From Microbacterium galbinum (GTDB taxonomy: Bacteria > Actinomycetota > Actinomycetes > Actinomycetales > Microbacteriaceae), in NCBI RefSeq assembly GCF_023091225.1, contig NZ_JAHWXM010000001.1, positions 1,426,001 to 1,490,000 of the forward strand: a stretch of 64,000 nucleotides of DNA, written 5' to 3'. Under the pieces are notes generated by a model, which was not told the DNA's origin, ran no database searches, and saw only the letters and a list, made by a program, of their open reading frames with translations. Each line of letters starts with the position of its first letter. Positions within the stretch are counted from its first letter, which is position 1. Of the stretch, positions 28,345 to 37,733 are shown in pieces. The translations under genes were made by a program, and so were the position numbers.

Positions 28345-29424
28345 TCATTCGCGGGAGTCCTCATAGTCGGCCGGGCTCCACTCGTCGAGCCACTCGATGA
28401 CCGGACGCTCCCCATCGAAGCGGATAGGCAACCAGACGTAGTCCGCGACCGCGGTGTTCTCTCCCGCCCCCAGTTGCATGATCTCTGCAAGGTTCATGCC
28501 GCTCGTCTGAGGAGAGGGTCGCCCCTCCATGCGAGCAGCCACCGCGTCGAACACATTCGGCATCTCGGCAGGCAGTTCCGGGAGCCATCGATCCGCAAGC
28601 GCGATGTAGAGCTCCTTCTTGTGCGGGTGTTGAAAGACGGAACTGATCTGCGAGGAGAATGACGTCCGTGATTCGTCCGCGGGGTGCGCGTCGCCGATGA
28701 CTTCCCATGGGCCGTGGAAATCTCGGGCGGTGGCGAACTCCGACGGGTTGGGAAAATACCCGGTCGTGCTGGATGTCACCAGGTAGTGACGTTCTCCTCG
28801 TTTGAAGTAGGCGGGGGCCTCCCGGTTGAACGGCGGTCCGGAATGCGGGAAGTGGAGGCTCGCGTTCGGCGTCACATCGGTGTAATCATCCGTCAACTCG
28901 ACACAGACGACATCGGTGTGCACCTTCTCGAAGAAGTAGTAGGCCTTGCGGGTCGCGGGGTCGACCACCAGGTCGAAGTCTCCCGCATCCATTCCGAGCG
29001 GTCTGAGACCGGTACGCACAACCTCATACGGTCCGAACAGCGAGTCGGCAGTCAGAACTGTCGAGACCTGAGTCTGTTGTTGATCTTCACCCATGATCTT
29101 CAGCCAGCAGACGAACTTTCCCGTGCTCTCGTTAAAGATGATGTGAGGACGGTCCATCTTCTGCGCAGGATGCAGCGGCGATGTCGGGTCGTCGAGCACT
29201 GGAGGAATAATCAATCCCTGGTCGTCCCAGTTGATCAGATCCGTAGAGGTGTACGCCCTGACGCCCCAATGCCAGTTCCCGCTACCCGGAGTCGTCCGTT
29301 CCTTGTTCTCTCCGTACCAGACGAAGAGCCCGTCATGGTGAAGGATCGAGCCCCCGTGCGCCTGAATGCGATTGCCGTCGGTGTCGAGCCAGGGCTGTCC
29401 GGGACGGATAACGTCAGAGTTCAT
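28345..29424 (-). CDS. Five-bladed propeller glycoside hydrolase, GH43-like (exo-galactanase-type)
   Basis: 359 residues. The start (WLDTDGNRIQAHGGSILHH, then LFVWYGENK) is typical of the GH43_24 / 1,3-beta-galactosidase-like propeller group, which trims galactose from arabinogalactan side chains. Further blades show DRPHIIFNESTGKFVCW, DAGDFDLVVDP and REAPAYFKRG. The invariant GH43 acidic set is only partly recognisable (Asp 130-ish, Glu in REAPAYF). No signal peptide, so it acts inside the cell. The ATG overlaps the stop of the GH2 gene (ATGA). Family is fairly secure; substrate specificity is not. Confidence 0.75.
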   Translation of the reverse strand: MNSDVIRPGQPWLDTDGNRIQAHGGSILHHDGLFVWYGENKERTTPGSGNWHWGVRAYTSTDLINWDDQGLIIPPVLDDPTSPLHPAQKMDRPHIIFNESTGKFVCWLKIMGEDQQQTQVSTVLTADSLFGPYEVVRTGLRPLGMDAGDFDLVVDPATRKAYYFFEKVHTDVVCVELTDDYTDVTPNASLHFPHSGPPFNREAPAYFKRGERHYLVTSSTTGYFPNPSEFATARDFHGPWEVIGDAHPADESRTSFSSQISSVFQHPHKKELYIALADRWLPELPAEMPNVFDAVAARMEGRPSPQTSGMNLAEIMQLGAGENTAVADYVWLPIRFDGERPVIEWLDEWSPADYEDSRE

Positions 29425-31859
29425 GAATGAGCCTTTCTATGCTCTCTCGCCGCGATCGGGCTGTTGATGATGGTGGTTGAGGCGGAGCCGTGTTGACGCG
29501 ACTGCACGGAGACGACGACATCGCCGCCTACTTCGGAGCCGCGGATCACCGCAAGCGCACGACCTCGATACGTCGCGTGAGTGGAATCGACGAACGACTC
29601 TTCGGTGATCGGCGCGGCGCTGCCCAACGCGGCGAGGCTTCCGGCGCCAGTGACAGTGACAGTGATCTGGTCAGCCGACATCGAGTCGACGGTTCCCAGT
29701 TCGTCTGCGAGCTCGATCCAGACGAACGCGAGGTCGTCAGGGCCGTTGGTTTCGGCCGACTCGGCACGAATCTGGACGACCGGCTGACCGGCCGTGCGCA
29801 ACATGGCTCGACCCGATTCGCGCCCGCCGCGATAGCCGACGGCGACGATCTCGCCCGGCTCGTACTCGGCACGGAACCGAGCGGTGAATCCTGAGCGAGA
29901 TCCAGTGCGCTTACGACCGACCGAACGACCGTTCAGGAAGACTTCGACTTCGTCGTCAGCAGAGTAGACCTCAATATCCGCTGTCCCCTCCGCTCCTCTC
30001 CACGACCAGCTGCAGACCGCATCGGATGTGCGCCACGGACTCCTGTTGGTGCGCCTACCGGCGACGTCCATGGGGCGAACCGCGATGCCGGGTGCGTCCG
30101 CCACGCCCCAAACTGCTGCAGCCAGCAGCGCGGGAGCGCCTGGGACGCCGGTGATGTCGAGAGCACCTGGTCCCGCGATCAACGCCGGAAACGGCTTGTT
30201 GATACTTCCGGAGTCGGCGCCGTAGCTCCAGACCCCGATTCCAGCCTCGCCGAGGTAGTCCCAGCCTGTCCACATGAAATCGCCGATCACGCCAGGCACG
30301 TCAAGGACCCGCGACCAGATCGCCGGCAGGTCTCCAGGCATCGATTCGCTCCCGACGATAACGCGCTCCGGGTACTTCTTTCGATCGGACGCGTATCGAC
30401 CGAAGGCGTAGTTGTAGCCCGCGATATCCACGGAGCCGAAGGCGTCTCGGCTTGCGCGGTCAGCTGCAGGGAGTCGTGACACGAAGTTCATGATCCGGCC
30501 CAGCTTGGCCGTCACCATGTTCGCCGCGGTGCTTGTCGTGGTTCTCTTCGCTTTCGCGGGGGCCGCGGAGTATTGGTCGCGATCAAAGGCGGACGTACCG
30601 CGGCTCGACATCAGGTTCAGCAGAAGATTCACCGCCAGGGTCGTGGGGCGAGTCGGGTCGTTGCGACGGAAGTAGGCGTGCAGACGATGCGCAGCGTCGA
30701 TCCCATCGGCTGTCGCCGTCTCGGCAATCTCATTTCCGATCGAGTACATGATCACCGAGGGGTGGTTCCGATCTGAGGCGATCATCGCATCGGCGTCCGC
30801 CTGCCATGACGCTTCGAATCGATCGGCATCGTCATGAGGCGTCTTGTGCTTCAGCCAGACGTCGGTGAGCTCGTCCATCACGTAGAGACCGATCTCGTCG
30901 CAAGCATCGAGAAAAGCGCGTGAGAGCGGATTGTGCGAGCTGCGGATCGCGTTGAAGCCCGCCTGCTTGAGCAGCCTCGCACGCCGATACTCAGCGGCGG
31001 CGAACGTAGCCGCTCCGAGTATGCCGTTGTCGTGATGCACGCATGCTCCCCGCAAGAGAACAGGTGCGCCATTCACCCGCAGCCCATTGCGGCTGTCGAC
31101 GTGAATCGTTCGCAGCCCCGTGCGAACCGTCCGCGTATCGACGACCTCCGCGTCGATGCACAGATCGACCTTCACGTCATACAGCTCGGGGTGCTCAGCT
31201 GACCAGGGCCTCGGTTGCTCGATCTGAAGCGGGATCGTCACTGTTCCGCCAACAGACATCGACGTCGCCCTCTGCGCGACTGAACCCGTCGGCCCGTGCA
31301 TCTCGACTGCGACGGTCGCACCGAGGGGCAGGTCGCCGACCGTGCCGACGACCACCTCCACGGTCGCCTCCGCACCGATATCGCGTGTGATGACTCGAAT
31401 TCCGTCGTGCGCCAGCCTGTAGGGGCCAGCTGCCTCGATCCACACGGGGCGGTAGATCCCTGACCCGGTGTACCAACGACTGTTCGGAACCGCGGAGTTG
31501 TCGACGTGCACCTCGATCGTCGCCTCGCTCCCTCCTTTCAGCATTCCGAGGGAGATCGCGAACTCCCTGTAGCCGCTGTCGCAGCCTCCGAGTTCGCGGC
31601 CGTCGAGAAAGACGCGAGTGTCGCCGTACACGCCCTCAAAGCGAAGCGTGTACTCGATGTCCACCGCCGATTCAGGCACACACCACACCTTGGAGTAGGT
31701 GTACGTCCCGCCGGGAAAGTAGCCCCCGTGATTGCCGGTTCCCCCGACAGCAGAACGCGCCTCTCCGATCATCGCGTCGTGCGGGAGACGGACGAGCTCT
31801 CCGTCCACCTCTCCGTCGCGACGGAATGTCCACCCATCCGTGAACAGTTCCACCGTCAT
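29421..31859 (-). CDS. GH2 glycoside hydrolase (beta-galactosidase/glucuronidase-like)
   Basis: 812 residues, no signal peptide. It has a GH2 sugar-binding domain (GGYFPGGTYTYSK at about 45-57, RWYTGSGIYRPVW at 128-140), Ig-like domain, TIM barrel with acid/base Glu 377 (YSIGNEIAE) and nucleophile Glu 505 (IVGSESMPGD), and C-terminal Ig-like domains (DUF4982-like). An unusual Ala/Thr-rich insert lies between the catalytic residues (about 413-465). Start ATG 31859 overlaps the GH1 stop; stop overlaps the GH43-like start. Paralogue of 45384-47828. Substrate could be beta-galactosides, beta-glucosides or beta-glucuronides. Confidence 0.85.
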   Translation of the reverse strand: MTVELFTDGWTFRRDGEVDGELVRLPHDAMIGEARSAVGGTGNHGGYFPGGTYTYSKVWCVPESAVDIEYTLRFEGVYGDTRVFLDGRELGGCDSGYREFAISLGMLKGGSEATIEVHVDNSAVPNSRWYTGSGIYRPVWIEAAGPYRLAHDGIRVITRDIGAEATVEVVVGTVGDLPLGATVAVEMHGPTGSVAQRATSMSVGGTVTIPLQIEQPRPWSAEHPELYDVKVDLCIDAEVVDTRTVRTGLRTIHVDSRNGLRVNGAPVLLRGACVHHDNGILGAATFAAAEYRRARLLKQAGFNAIRSSHNPLSRAFLDACDEIGLYVMDELTDVWLKHKTPHDDADRFEASWQADADAMIASDRNHPSVIMYSIGNEIAETATADGIDAAHRLHAYFRRNDPTRPTTLAVNLLLNLMSSRGTSAFDRDQYSAAPAKAKRTTTSTAANMVTAKLGRIMNFVSRLPAADRASRDAFGSVDIAGYNYAFGRYASDRKKYPERVIVGSESMPGDLPAIWSRVLDVPGVIGDFMWTGWDYLGEAGIGVWSYGADSGSINKPFPALIAGPGALDITGVPGAPALLAAAVWGVADAPGIAVRPMDVAGRRTNRSPWRTSDAVCSWSWRGAEGTADIEVYSADDEVEVFLNGRSVGRKRTGSRSGFTARFRAEYEPGEIVAVGYRGGRESGRAMLRTAGQPVVQIRAESAETNGPDDLAFVWIELADELGTVDSMSADQITVTVTGAGSLAALGSAAPITEESFVDSTHATYRGRALAVIRGSEVGGDVVVSVQSRQHGSASTTIINSPIAAREHRKAHS

Positions 31860-33085
31860 TCTCGTGCTCCTAGCGACGCGCCTTGCGAGCGGGCAACCTG
31901 CCCGAGCCAAGAAAGACTTGGTTTCGGCGTGCGGACGAACGTTTCTCGATCCACGGCGATGAGGCCGAAGGTCGGCGCCCAGTGCCCCCACTCGTAGTTG
32001 TCCAGCAGCGACCAGTGCAGGTATCCACGGACCGCGACGCCCTCGTCGATCGCATCCGCCACGTAGGACAATGCCTCTGCGGTGTATCGGATACGACGCG
32101 CGTCATCGCCGGTTGGGATCCCGTTTTCGGTGATGAGCGCCGGCAGGCCCGTCACAGCTGTCGCATGGCGGACGGCTGAACCGAGTGCGTCCGGCCTGTA
32201 TGCCGCTCCGGTCATCGTGTTCTCGGGGTGATCCGGATGTGGGACGAGACCCTCGGCGTTGACTTCCTGCGCGGAGTACGACTGCACTCCGATGAAGTCA
32301 TCCTCTACTGCTGCGTGCAGGTAAAGGTCTTCCCACAAGTAGCGGACCTCGATCAATTTCTGCTCGTGCTCCGCTGCGGAGTAGAGTGCGCCGTTTGCAA
32401 TCGACCATCCGACCTTCGCGCTGGTTCGGCGACGAAGAATGTCCCGGGCGGCGTGGTGAGCTTCGATGAAGGGTTGAGCGAAGTCGGCGGTCGGAACCGG
32501 CAGGTTTGCGGCGATTCGCTCACGATCGGACGCTGCTCCCTCCACAGTCGGACTCTGCCACTCCGCCACCTGGCCCGAGCGCATCGCCTCCTGCAGCATG
32601 ACCATCATCGCCATCATGTTCGGCTCATTGATCGTGACTACCCACTCCACGTCCTGCAGAATCTCTGTCACTGCCGTGACGTAAGCGGTGAAGCGCTCGG
32701 TGGCATGCGGCGAGAGCCATCCCCCCTCCTCCGCGAACCAGCGTGGATTCGTGAAGTGATGCAACGTGATGATCGGAGTGAGACCGAGCTCGAGGGCAGT
32801 GTCGATCATTCGCCGGTAGTGGGCCAGCTCCGCCTTCGAGAACTGCCCTTGACGCGGCTCGATACGAGCCCATTCGATTCCGAACCGATACGACGTCAGG
32901 CCGGCGTCCGCAAGCAACTGCATGTCTTCACGGAAGCGGTGGTAGCTGTCGTCCGCGTCACCACTCACCTCCATGCCGGGCACGAGACCTTCCCGTGCCC
33001 ACCAGTCACTGTTGACGTTGTTACCCTCGATCTGATGCGGTGATGTGGATGCTCCCCAGAGGAAGTCAGGCGGGAATGCGGTCAT
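31856..33085 (-). CDS. Beta-glucosidase, GH1
   Basis: 409 residues, cytoplasmic (alpha/beta)8 barrel. The GH1 N-terminal signature (DFLWGASTSPHQIEGNN, 7-23) is present, with acid/base Glu 154 in TINEPN and nucleophile Glu 320 in ALITENGIP; HHFTNPRWF (109-117) and YLHWSLLDNYEW near the end form the glycone pocket. It is slightly shorter than typical GH1 enzymes (about 450). It releases glucose or similar sugars from beta-glycosides. Both ends overlap neighbours by four bases (GH3 stop/ATG and stop/GH2 ATG), so its expression is tightly coupled. ATG 33085 fits the family start. Confidence 0.93.
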   Translation of the reverse strand: MTAFPPDFLWGASTSPHQIEGNNVNSDWWAREGLVPGMEVSGDADDSYHRFREDMQLLADAGLTSYRFGIEWARIEPRQGQFSKAELAHYRRMIDTALELGLTPIITLHHFTNPRWFAEEGGWLSPHATERFTAYVTAVTEILQDVEWVVTINEPNMMAMMVMLQEAMRSGQVAEWQSPTVEGAASDRERIAANLPVPTADFAQPFIEAHHAARDILRRRTSAKVGWSIANGALYSAAEHEQKLIEVRYLWEDLYLHAAVEDDFIGVQSYSAQEVNAEGLVPHPDHPENTMTGAAYRPDALGSAVRHATAVTGLPALITENGIPTGDDARRIRYTAEALSYVADAIDEGVAVRGYLHWSLLDNYEWGHWAPTFGLIAVDRETFVRTPKPSLSWLGQVARSQGASLGARE

Positions 33086-35382
33086 TGCGGTTCTCCCTCG
33101 TTGTGGGTTTCGTAGATCTCGATGCTCTCGGCGAGCGCGACCGCCGAGCTGCCGCCGACCCCGATATCGAGGATGGTCGGGTCTTGCACCCACTCACGCG
33201 TCGCTGAACTCCAGTACCGCAGCTCGTCAGGCCCGAGTCGAAATGAGACCCGCCGCGTCCCGCCGGCAGGAAGAGTGATTCGCTCGAAACCCTTCAGCTC
33301 GCGAATGGGTCGAGATGCGCGACCGTGCCGCTGATGGATGTAGAGCTGAACCACTTCATCAGCCAACCGCCTTGACGTGTTGGTGACGTCGACGGACACC
33401 CTCACTGTCTCTCCTATTCCCAGGCGTGATCGTTCGATCGAGAGAGCGCCGTAGACGAAGGATCCGTAGCTGAGGCCGTGACCAAACGGGTAGAGGGGTG
33501 TGGACTCTTCGTCCCAGTAGCGACGACTCTGATTGTGCGGTTCGAAAGTTCGCTGATGGGAGTAGACCATCGGAACATGCCCGACATGTCGTGGCCAGGA
33601 GAAGGGCAGACGACCGGCGGGTGAGACTTCACCGAACACCAGCGCCGCGACAGCTTCTCCGCCGCGAGATCCCGGATACCAGACCTGGAGGATCGCCGAT
33701 ACATGGTCATTTGCCCATCGCAGGTCGAGCGGTCGCCCGGACATCACCAGGAGAACGACCGGGGTCCCGGTGGCGACAAGCCTCTGCAACTGTTCCAGTT
33801 GGCGACCCGGAAGTTCGAGGGTCGACCTGGAAGCATTCTCGCCGATCTGATTCTGACGCTCGCCGACGACGACGATCGCGACATCCGCCGACGCGACCGC
33901 TCCTTCCGCGCGGTCGATCGCTTCATCATCGTCATAGCCCGACGGGGTGTTCTCGACTGTGGGATCCTGGCGGTCGAACATCGATGGGAAGACGCGTGCC
34001 GGGACGCTTGCGCCGGGCTCATAGACGATGTCCGCGTCACCTTCCAGACTGCTGCGGAGACCATCGAGGATGCTGACGGTGTCTTCGGTATCGTGATCAA
34101 ACACCCACGGCCCGAGAGTGTCACGCCTACTCGCAGCGAGCTGGCCGACGACCGCGACGGTCTTGAGCGCAGATCGGTCGAGCGGCAGTGTTCCGTCATT
34201 CGCGAGAAGCACAGCCGAGCGCTCGGCGACAATGCGAGCGAGTTCGCGGTGATCTGCGTCGACCAGGATCTCATCGGCGCGGGACTCATCGACGAAAGGA
34301 TCCTCGAAGAGTCCGAAATCGAACTTGGCCGTGAGCACTCGACGTACGGCCGCATCCAGCGTCTGCTCATCGAACAGCCCTTGCCCGAGCGCAACGGGCA
34401 AGGTCGCAAAAGCGGGGTCGAACATACACATCTCCATGTCGAGGCCTGCCGTGAGTGCGCGTGTCGCTGCATCGGTAGCGGTTGCCGCGAAATGTTGGGT
34501 CTGCAAGGACTTCACTGCGTTGGCATCGGAGACAACGACGCCTTTGAATCCCATCTCGTCGCGCAGCACGTCATTCAAGAGCCAGGCGTTCCCGCTAGCC
34601 GGAACGCCGTTGAGATCCATGTAGGCACTCATGATCGTGGCGGCGCCGGCTTCGATCGCGGCTTTGAACGGCGGGAAATAGATGTTGCGAAGCTCAGCTT
34701 CCGAGATCTCGGCGTCGTCGTAGTCTCGTCCGCCCCGCCCGGCCCCGTAACCCGCGAAGTGCTTCGGGCCGGCTAGAACATTCTCCTTCTGTCGGTTTCC
34801 TTGGAAACCTCGCACCTGTGCCCCTGCGACGACCGCGCTGAGGTACGGGTCTTCTCCCGCACTTTCGACGATTCTTCCCCACCGCGGATCACGCGCAACA
34901 TCGACCATCGGCGCGAATGTCCAATGGATTCCGACTGCTCGCGCCTCTCGAGCACTGGCGGCTTGTGCGGCCTCAATGATTGATGCGTCCCACGATGCCG
35001 CCTGAGCAATCGGCACGGGGAAGATCGTCCGCAGTCCATGAATGACGTCGAAAGCGAAGAGCAAGGGGATGCCGTGGGGGCTCTGCTCTACAGCGCTCCT
35101 CTGGAGTCGGTTGGCGATCGCCGGATCCGTGACGAAAAGAACTGATCCCGCGCCCCCCGCTGCAATCGCCGCCTCCACCATCGCCGGTTGGCGGATGAAG
35201 GCTTGTTGCTCAGGCGGCAAGGATTCGAGGTCGAGTTCGTTCGGCACCTCTCCCAGACCACCGAAGTAGAAAAACTGAGTAAGTTGGCCCGCTTTCTCCT
35301 CAGGGGACATGCGGGCGAGGAGATCCTCGACGCGATCGACGACTGAGCACGACGGGTCACGGTATTTCGGGGCTGTGATCAT
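33082..35382 (-). CDS. Beta-glucosidase, GH3
   Basis: 766 residues, no signal peptide. Order: (alpha/beta)8 barrel (SPEEKAGQLTQFF, RDPRWGRIVESAGEDPYL, GPKHFAGYG) with nucleophile Asp 286 in GVVVSDANAV, the alpha/beta sandwich (VAVVGQLAASR), and a C-terminal fibronectin-like domain (DEVVQLYIHQR, ELKGFERI). It splits terminal beta-glucosyl or related residues. It is the second gene of the operon, 59 bases after the MFS gene, and its stop overlaps the GH1 start. ATG 35382 gives a normal N-terminus although the ribosome site is weak; long open sequence upstream lies over the MFS gene and is not coding. Confidence 0.92.
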   Translation of the reverse strand: MITAPKYRDPSCSVVDRVEDLLARMSPEEKAGQLTQFFYFGGLGEVPNELDLESLPPEQQAFIRQPAMVEAAIAAGGAGSVLFVTDPAIANRLQRSAVEQSPHGIPLLFAFDVIHGLRTIFPVPIAQAASWDASIIEAAQAASAREARAVGIHWTFAPMVDVARDPRWGRIVESAGEDPYLSAVVAGAQVRGFQGNRQKENVLAGPKHFAGYGAGRGGRDYDDAEISEAELRNIYFPPFKAAIEAGAATIMSAYMDLNGVPASGNAWLLNDVLRDEMGFKGVVVSDANAVKSLQTQHFAATATDAATRALTAGLDMEMCMFDPAFATLPVALGQGLFDEQTLDAAVRRVLTAKFDFGLFEDPFVDESRADEILVDADHRELARIVAERSAVLLANDGTLPLDRSALKTVAVVGQLAASRRDTLGPWVFDHDTEDTVSILDGLRSSLEGDADIVYEPGASVPARVFPSMFDRQDPTVENTPSGYDDDEAIDRAEGAVASADVAIVVVGERQNQIGENASRSTLELPGRQLEQLQRLVATGTPVVLLVMSGRPLDLRWANDHVSAILQVWYPGSRGGEAVAALVFGEVSPAGRLPFSWPRHVGHVPMVYSHQRTFEPHNQSRRYWDEESTPLYPFGHGLSYGSFVYGALSIERSRLGIGETVRVSVDVTNTSRRLADEVVQLYIHQRHGRASRPIRELKGFERITLPAGGTRRVSFRLGPDELRYWSSATREWVQDPTILDIGVGGSSAVALAESIEIYETHNEGEPQ

Positions 35383-35441
35383 CTCGACGCGGTTCTCTCT
35401 GATTTGAGCGCAGACTATGGGAGGCAGGCGGGACAGCCGCC

Positions 35442-36812
35442 CTATCTGGTTGCTTTGACCTTGAGCATCACTGCGGTGCCACCGACCAACGTGCATGCAG
35501 CTGCGATCACCAACACAAGTCCGTAGTTCTTGTCGGCTCCAGTAACTCCGATGAGCAGAAGCGGCGCTGCGGCGATGGGGGCCAAGCCCTGCGCGATGGA
35601 GGTGGAGTAACCGTTGATGCCCATGAAGCGCCCCGCGTCTGTATCGCGTTCTGGGAGCACGTCGAGCACGATTGCTTGATCGACCGCGGAGAACACACCC
35701 AACCCGATGTTGGCGATGATCGAGCCGGTGAACAGAATCACCACATCCGAACCGCCGAACGCCATCACCAGCGCACCGATGGTGAAGGCGACGCCGGACA
35801 GAAGAACGAAGATCCGCCGACGCTTGAGCTTGTCGGAGAGGAATCCTCCGAGCATCGCGCCACCGGCCGCGGACAGCACGCCGAACAAGGAGAGGACGAC
35901 GATCACACCTCCGATATCTGCGACGCGCCCCCCTTCGCTCAGCCGTGACGCGAAGAAGAGAGTGGTAAACGTGGTCGCGAATGTCACCCCGAAGTTGAAG
36001 AACAGCCGCCCGAACCAGTTCCACGCGAAATCCGGGTGCTTCCTGGGGTTGAAGACCATGTCTCGAAGCGCGCCAGAGATGGTGAGCTTCTTGTCCACGA
36101 TGATGCTGCGGCTGGACGGCTCCTTGACGAAGATGACCCAGAGGGCCATCGCAAGTGCTCCGACTGCGCCGGGAACGAGGAAGACGAGGTAGTTGTTGCC
36201 GATGAATGCACTGGCGATTCCAACACCGATGACAGAGGCGATCATGGTGGTAAAGCCGCTCAGCCCCGCGACCTTGCCCCGCTGCTCCTCCGGAAGCCGA
36301 TCTGCCTGAGAGAGCAGCAGCATGCTGAGAACCGTCGCCCAGCCGAGTTGAGTCACCACCCACGCCGCCGCGAGCAAGACGACCGTGGGAGCCATTGCCA
36401 GAAGCGCGAGCCCGACCAAGCCCACGATCGTGCCCGCGATGGCGAAGGGCCGGCGACGCCCGAGACGAGAACGCGTGCGGTCGCTCCACATACCCACGAG
36501 CGGCTGCGAGAGCGTCGCGGCGATCGCTCCCCCACCTACCACGTACCCCAACCACTCGATGTTCTGCGGGGCGATCTCCTGAATGCGGAGCGACAGGGAG
36601 ATCCCGATCGGTCCGACGAGAGCAGCATAGGACCCGAGGGTGGCGAAGATCAGCAGCCAAATATAGCCGGCACTCACGCGGGTGCGGACGATGAGCGAAC
36701 CTGTGGGAGTCAGGATCGCCTCACCGATCGCCGCTCCTCCCTCCATCGATGCGGCTGCAGCAGAGGGCAGCGCATCGGACGATTCCTTAGCAGCGTTCGG
36801 ACGATCGTTCAC
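35442..36812 (-). CDS. MFS sugar transporter (GPH/sucrose-symporter-like), first gene of glycoside operon
   Basis: 456 residues with about 12 helices. It has cytoplasmic loops GMWSDRTRSRLGRRRPF (after helix 2) and GGFLSDKLKRRR (after helix 8), a motif set typical of the sucrose/glycoside-pentoside-hexuronide symporter side of the MFS. PDFAWNWFGRLFF and AGRFMGINGYS are shared almost word for word with the 62913-64000 transporter, so they are paralogues. GTG 36812 follows AAAGGAG by seven bases. As the first gene of a glycosidase operon it probably imports the glycoside that the cytoplasmic enzymes downstream degrade. Confidence 0.9.
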   Translation of the reverse strand: MNDRPNAAKESSDALPSAAAASMEGGAAIGEAILTPTGSLIVRTRVSAGYIWLLIFATLGSYAALVGPIGISLSLRIQEIAPQNIEWLGYVVGGGAIAATLSQPLVGMWSDRTRSRLGRRRPFAIAGTIVGLVGLALLAMAPTVVLLAAAWVVTQLGWATVLSMLLLSQADRLPEEQRGKVAGLSGFTTMIASVIGVGIASAFIGNNYLVFLVPGAVGALAMALWVIFVKEPSSRSIIVDKKLTISGALRDMVFNPRKHPDFAWNWFGRLFFNFGVTFATTFTTLFFASRLSEGGRVADIGGVIVVLSLFGVLSAAGGAMLGGFLSDKLKRRRIFVLLSGVAFTIGALVMAFGGSDVVILFTGSIIANIGLGVFSAVDQAIVLDVLPERDTDAGRFMGINGYSTSIAQGLAPIAAAPLLLIGVTGADKNYGLVLVIAAACTLVGGTAVMLKVKATR

Positions 36813-36900
36813 AGCGTGACTCCTTTGTCGTGCGGAGGCGGTCGCAGCACATCAAAAAATGCCTCAACTCACCAATTGCGTCCAGGCTAACGACTGTTTG

Positions 36901-36929
36901 CTATCAAAGCGAGCCTTGCGAGCCGTCAA
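36901..36929 (-). promoter_or_regulatory. Predicted promoter of the glycosidase operon
   Basis: On the minus strand TTGACG (36924-36929) and TGATAG (36901-36906) are 17 bases apart, a reasonable sigma-70-type -35/-10 pair 89 bases before the MFS start. The CAACTGCAGTA motif lies just upstream at 36939-36949. Confidence 0.45.
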
Positions 36930-36938
36930 AACTGATGT

Positions 36939-36949
36939 CAACTGCAGTA
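36939..36949. promoter_or_regulatory. Putative TetR operator (shared motif CAACTGCAGTA)
   Basis: CAACTGCAGTA, with a palindromic CTGCAG core, lies between the divergent MFS operon and TetR gene. A second GCAGTA follows at 36954-36959. The same 11 bases recur within the palindrome at 37619-37648 before the MMPL gene, pointing to one regulator for all three units. Confidence 0.55.
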
Positions 36950-36969
36950 TTAAGCAGTAACATGTGACC

Positions 36970-37614
36970 ATGAGCAATCGCACCGAGCGTGGTCAGTACG
37001 CCAAGTCGGCCACCCGCCGCACAGCCGTCGCCCGCGCCGCCCTCACCCTCATCGAGCAAGGAGGGCATTCGGACCTCACCGTCGCGCAGGTGGCCCACGC
37101 TGCGGGCATCAGCGAAAGGTCGCTGTTCTATCACTTCCCGACCAAGGACCACGTCCTGGTCGCAGCGCTTGAGTTGTCGGACCGCCTAACGACCGACGAT
37201 GTCGGAGGGCTGGACGACAAGCAGTTGCGTGATGTCGATCACGTCGTCTCGATACTTGCTCGGCTCGACGCTCAGCACGAGTGGAAGGTTCGCCTAGTCG
37301 TGTACTTGAGCGCACGGGCGCAAGAGGCCGAGCATCCGGCGCATGCGTATTTCGTCGCGCACAACGCCGCTGCCGTTCAAGGTTTCGCGAATATGTTGCG
37401 GCACCGACAGCACAGAGGCCTGGCGCACCCCGACCTCGAGGCGGAGTCTGTCGCGCGACGCTTCGTCGCGATGTGGGATGGGTTGCAAGCGCACTGGCTA
37501 GTGGACCCGTCGTTCGATCTCGCCGATGAGATTCTCGCGAGTTTTAGGCAACTGACGGGACAGAACGTCATGGAGGCCAAACAGGCGTTCGAACGCGCGA
37601 TCGCCGAAGCTTGA
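36970..37614 (+). CDS. TetR-family transcriptional regulator
   Basis: 214 residues. The N-terminal TetR helix-turn-helix is clear: RRTAVARAALTLIEQGGHSD, then LTVAQVAHAAGISERSLFYH and FPTKDHVLVAAL (about residues 16-70). The C-terminal ligand domain is helical. The start could be ATG 36970 or GTG 36964; neither has a Shine-Dalgarno site, and TAACAT at 36958-36963 would fit a leaderless ATG. It is divergent from the glycosidase operon and 119 bases ahead of the MMPL gene. The CAACTGCAGTA motif in both flanking promoters suggests control of itself and both neighbours. Confidence 0.92.
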   Translation: MSNRTERGQYAKSATRRTAVARAALTLIEQGGHSDLTVAQVAHAAGISERSLFYHFPTKDHVLVAALELSDRLTTDDVGGLDDKQLRDVDHVVSILARLDAQHEWKVRLVVYLSARAQEAEHPAHAYFVAHNAAAVQGFANMLRHRQHRGLAHPDLEAESVARRFVAMWDGLQAHWLVDPSFDLADEILASFRQLTGQNVMEAKQAFERAIAEA

Positions 37615-37618
37615 AGAC

Positions 37619-37648
37619 CTAGACCTACTGCAACTGCAGTAGGTCTAG
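37619..37648. promoter_or_regulatory. Perfect 14-bp palindrome before the MMPL gene
   Basis: CTAGACCTACTGCA and TGCAGTAGGTCTAG are exact complements around AC. The site lies just after the TetR stop and 86 bases before the MMPL start. It contains the CAACTGCAGTA found upstream of tetR. It may be a TetR operator, and also could act as a weak terminator hairpin for tetR; no T-run follows. Confidence 0.65.
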
Positions 37649-37733
37649 CGGTTCGCCAGGACGGTTCGGGATCCTTTGACGCTTGGAATTCTTGAGGTCG
37701 AACTTGTTTCCCCCTCATCTAGTTAGGATTTCG

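Noticed and set aside
35383..36660. Upstream extension of the GH3 frame toward a 1192-residue protein
   Set aside because: The extra sequence lies over the MFS gene in another frame, is Arg/His-rich and unlike any domain; GH3 family length fits ATG 35382.
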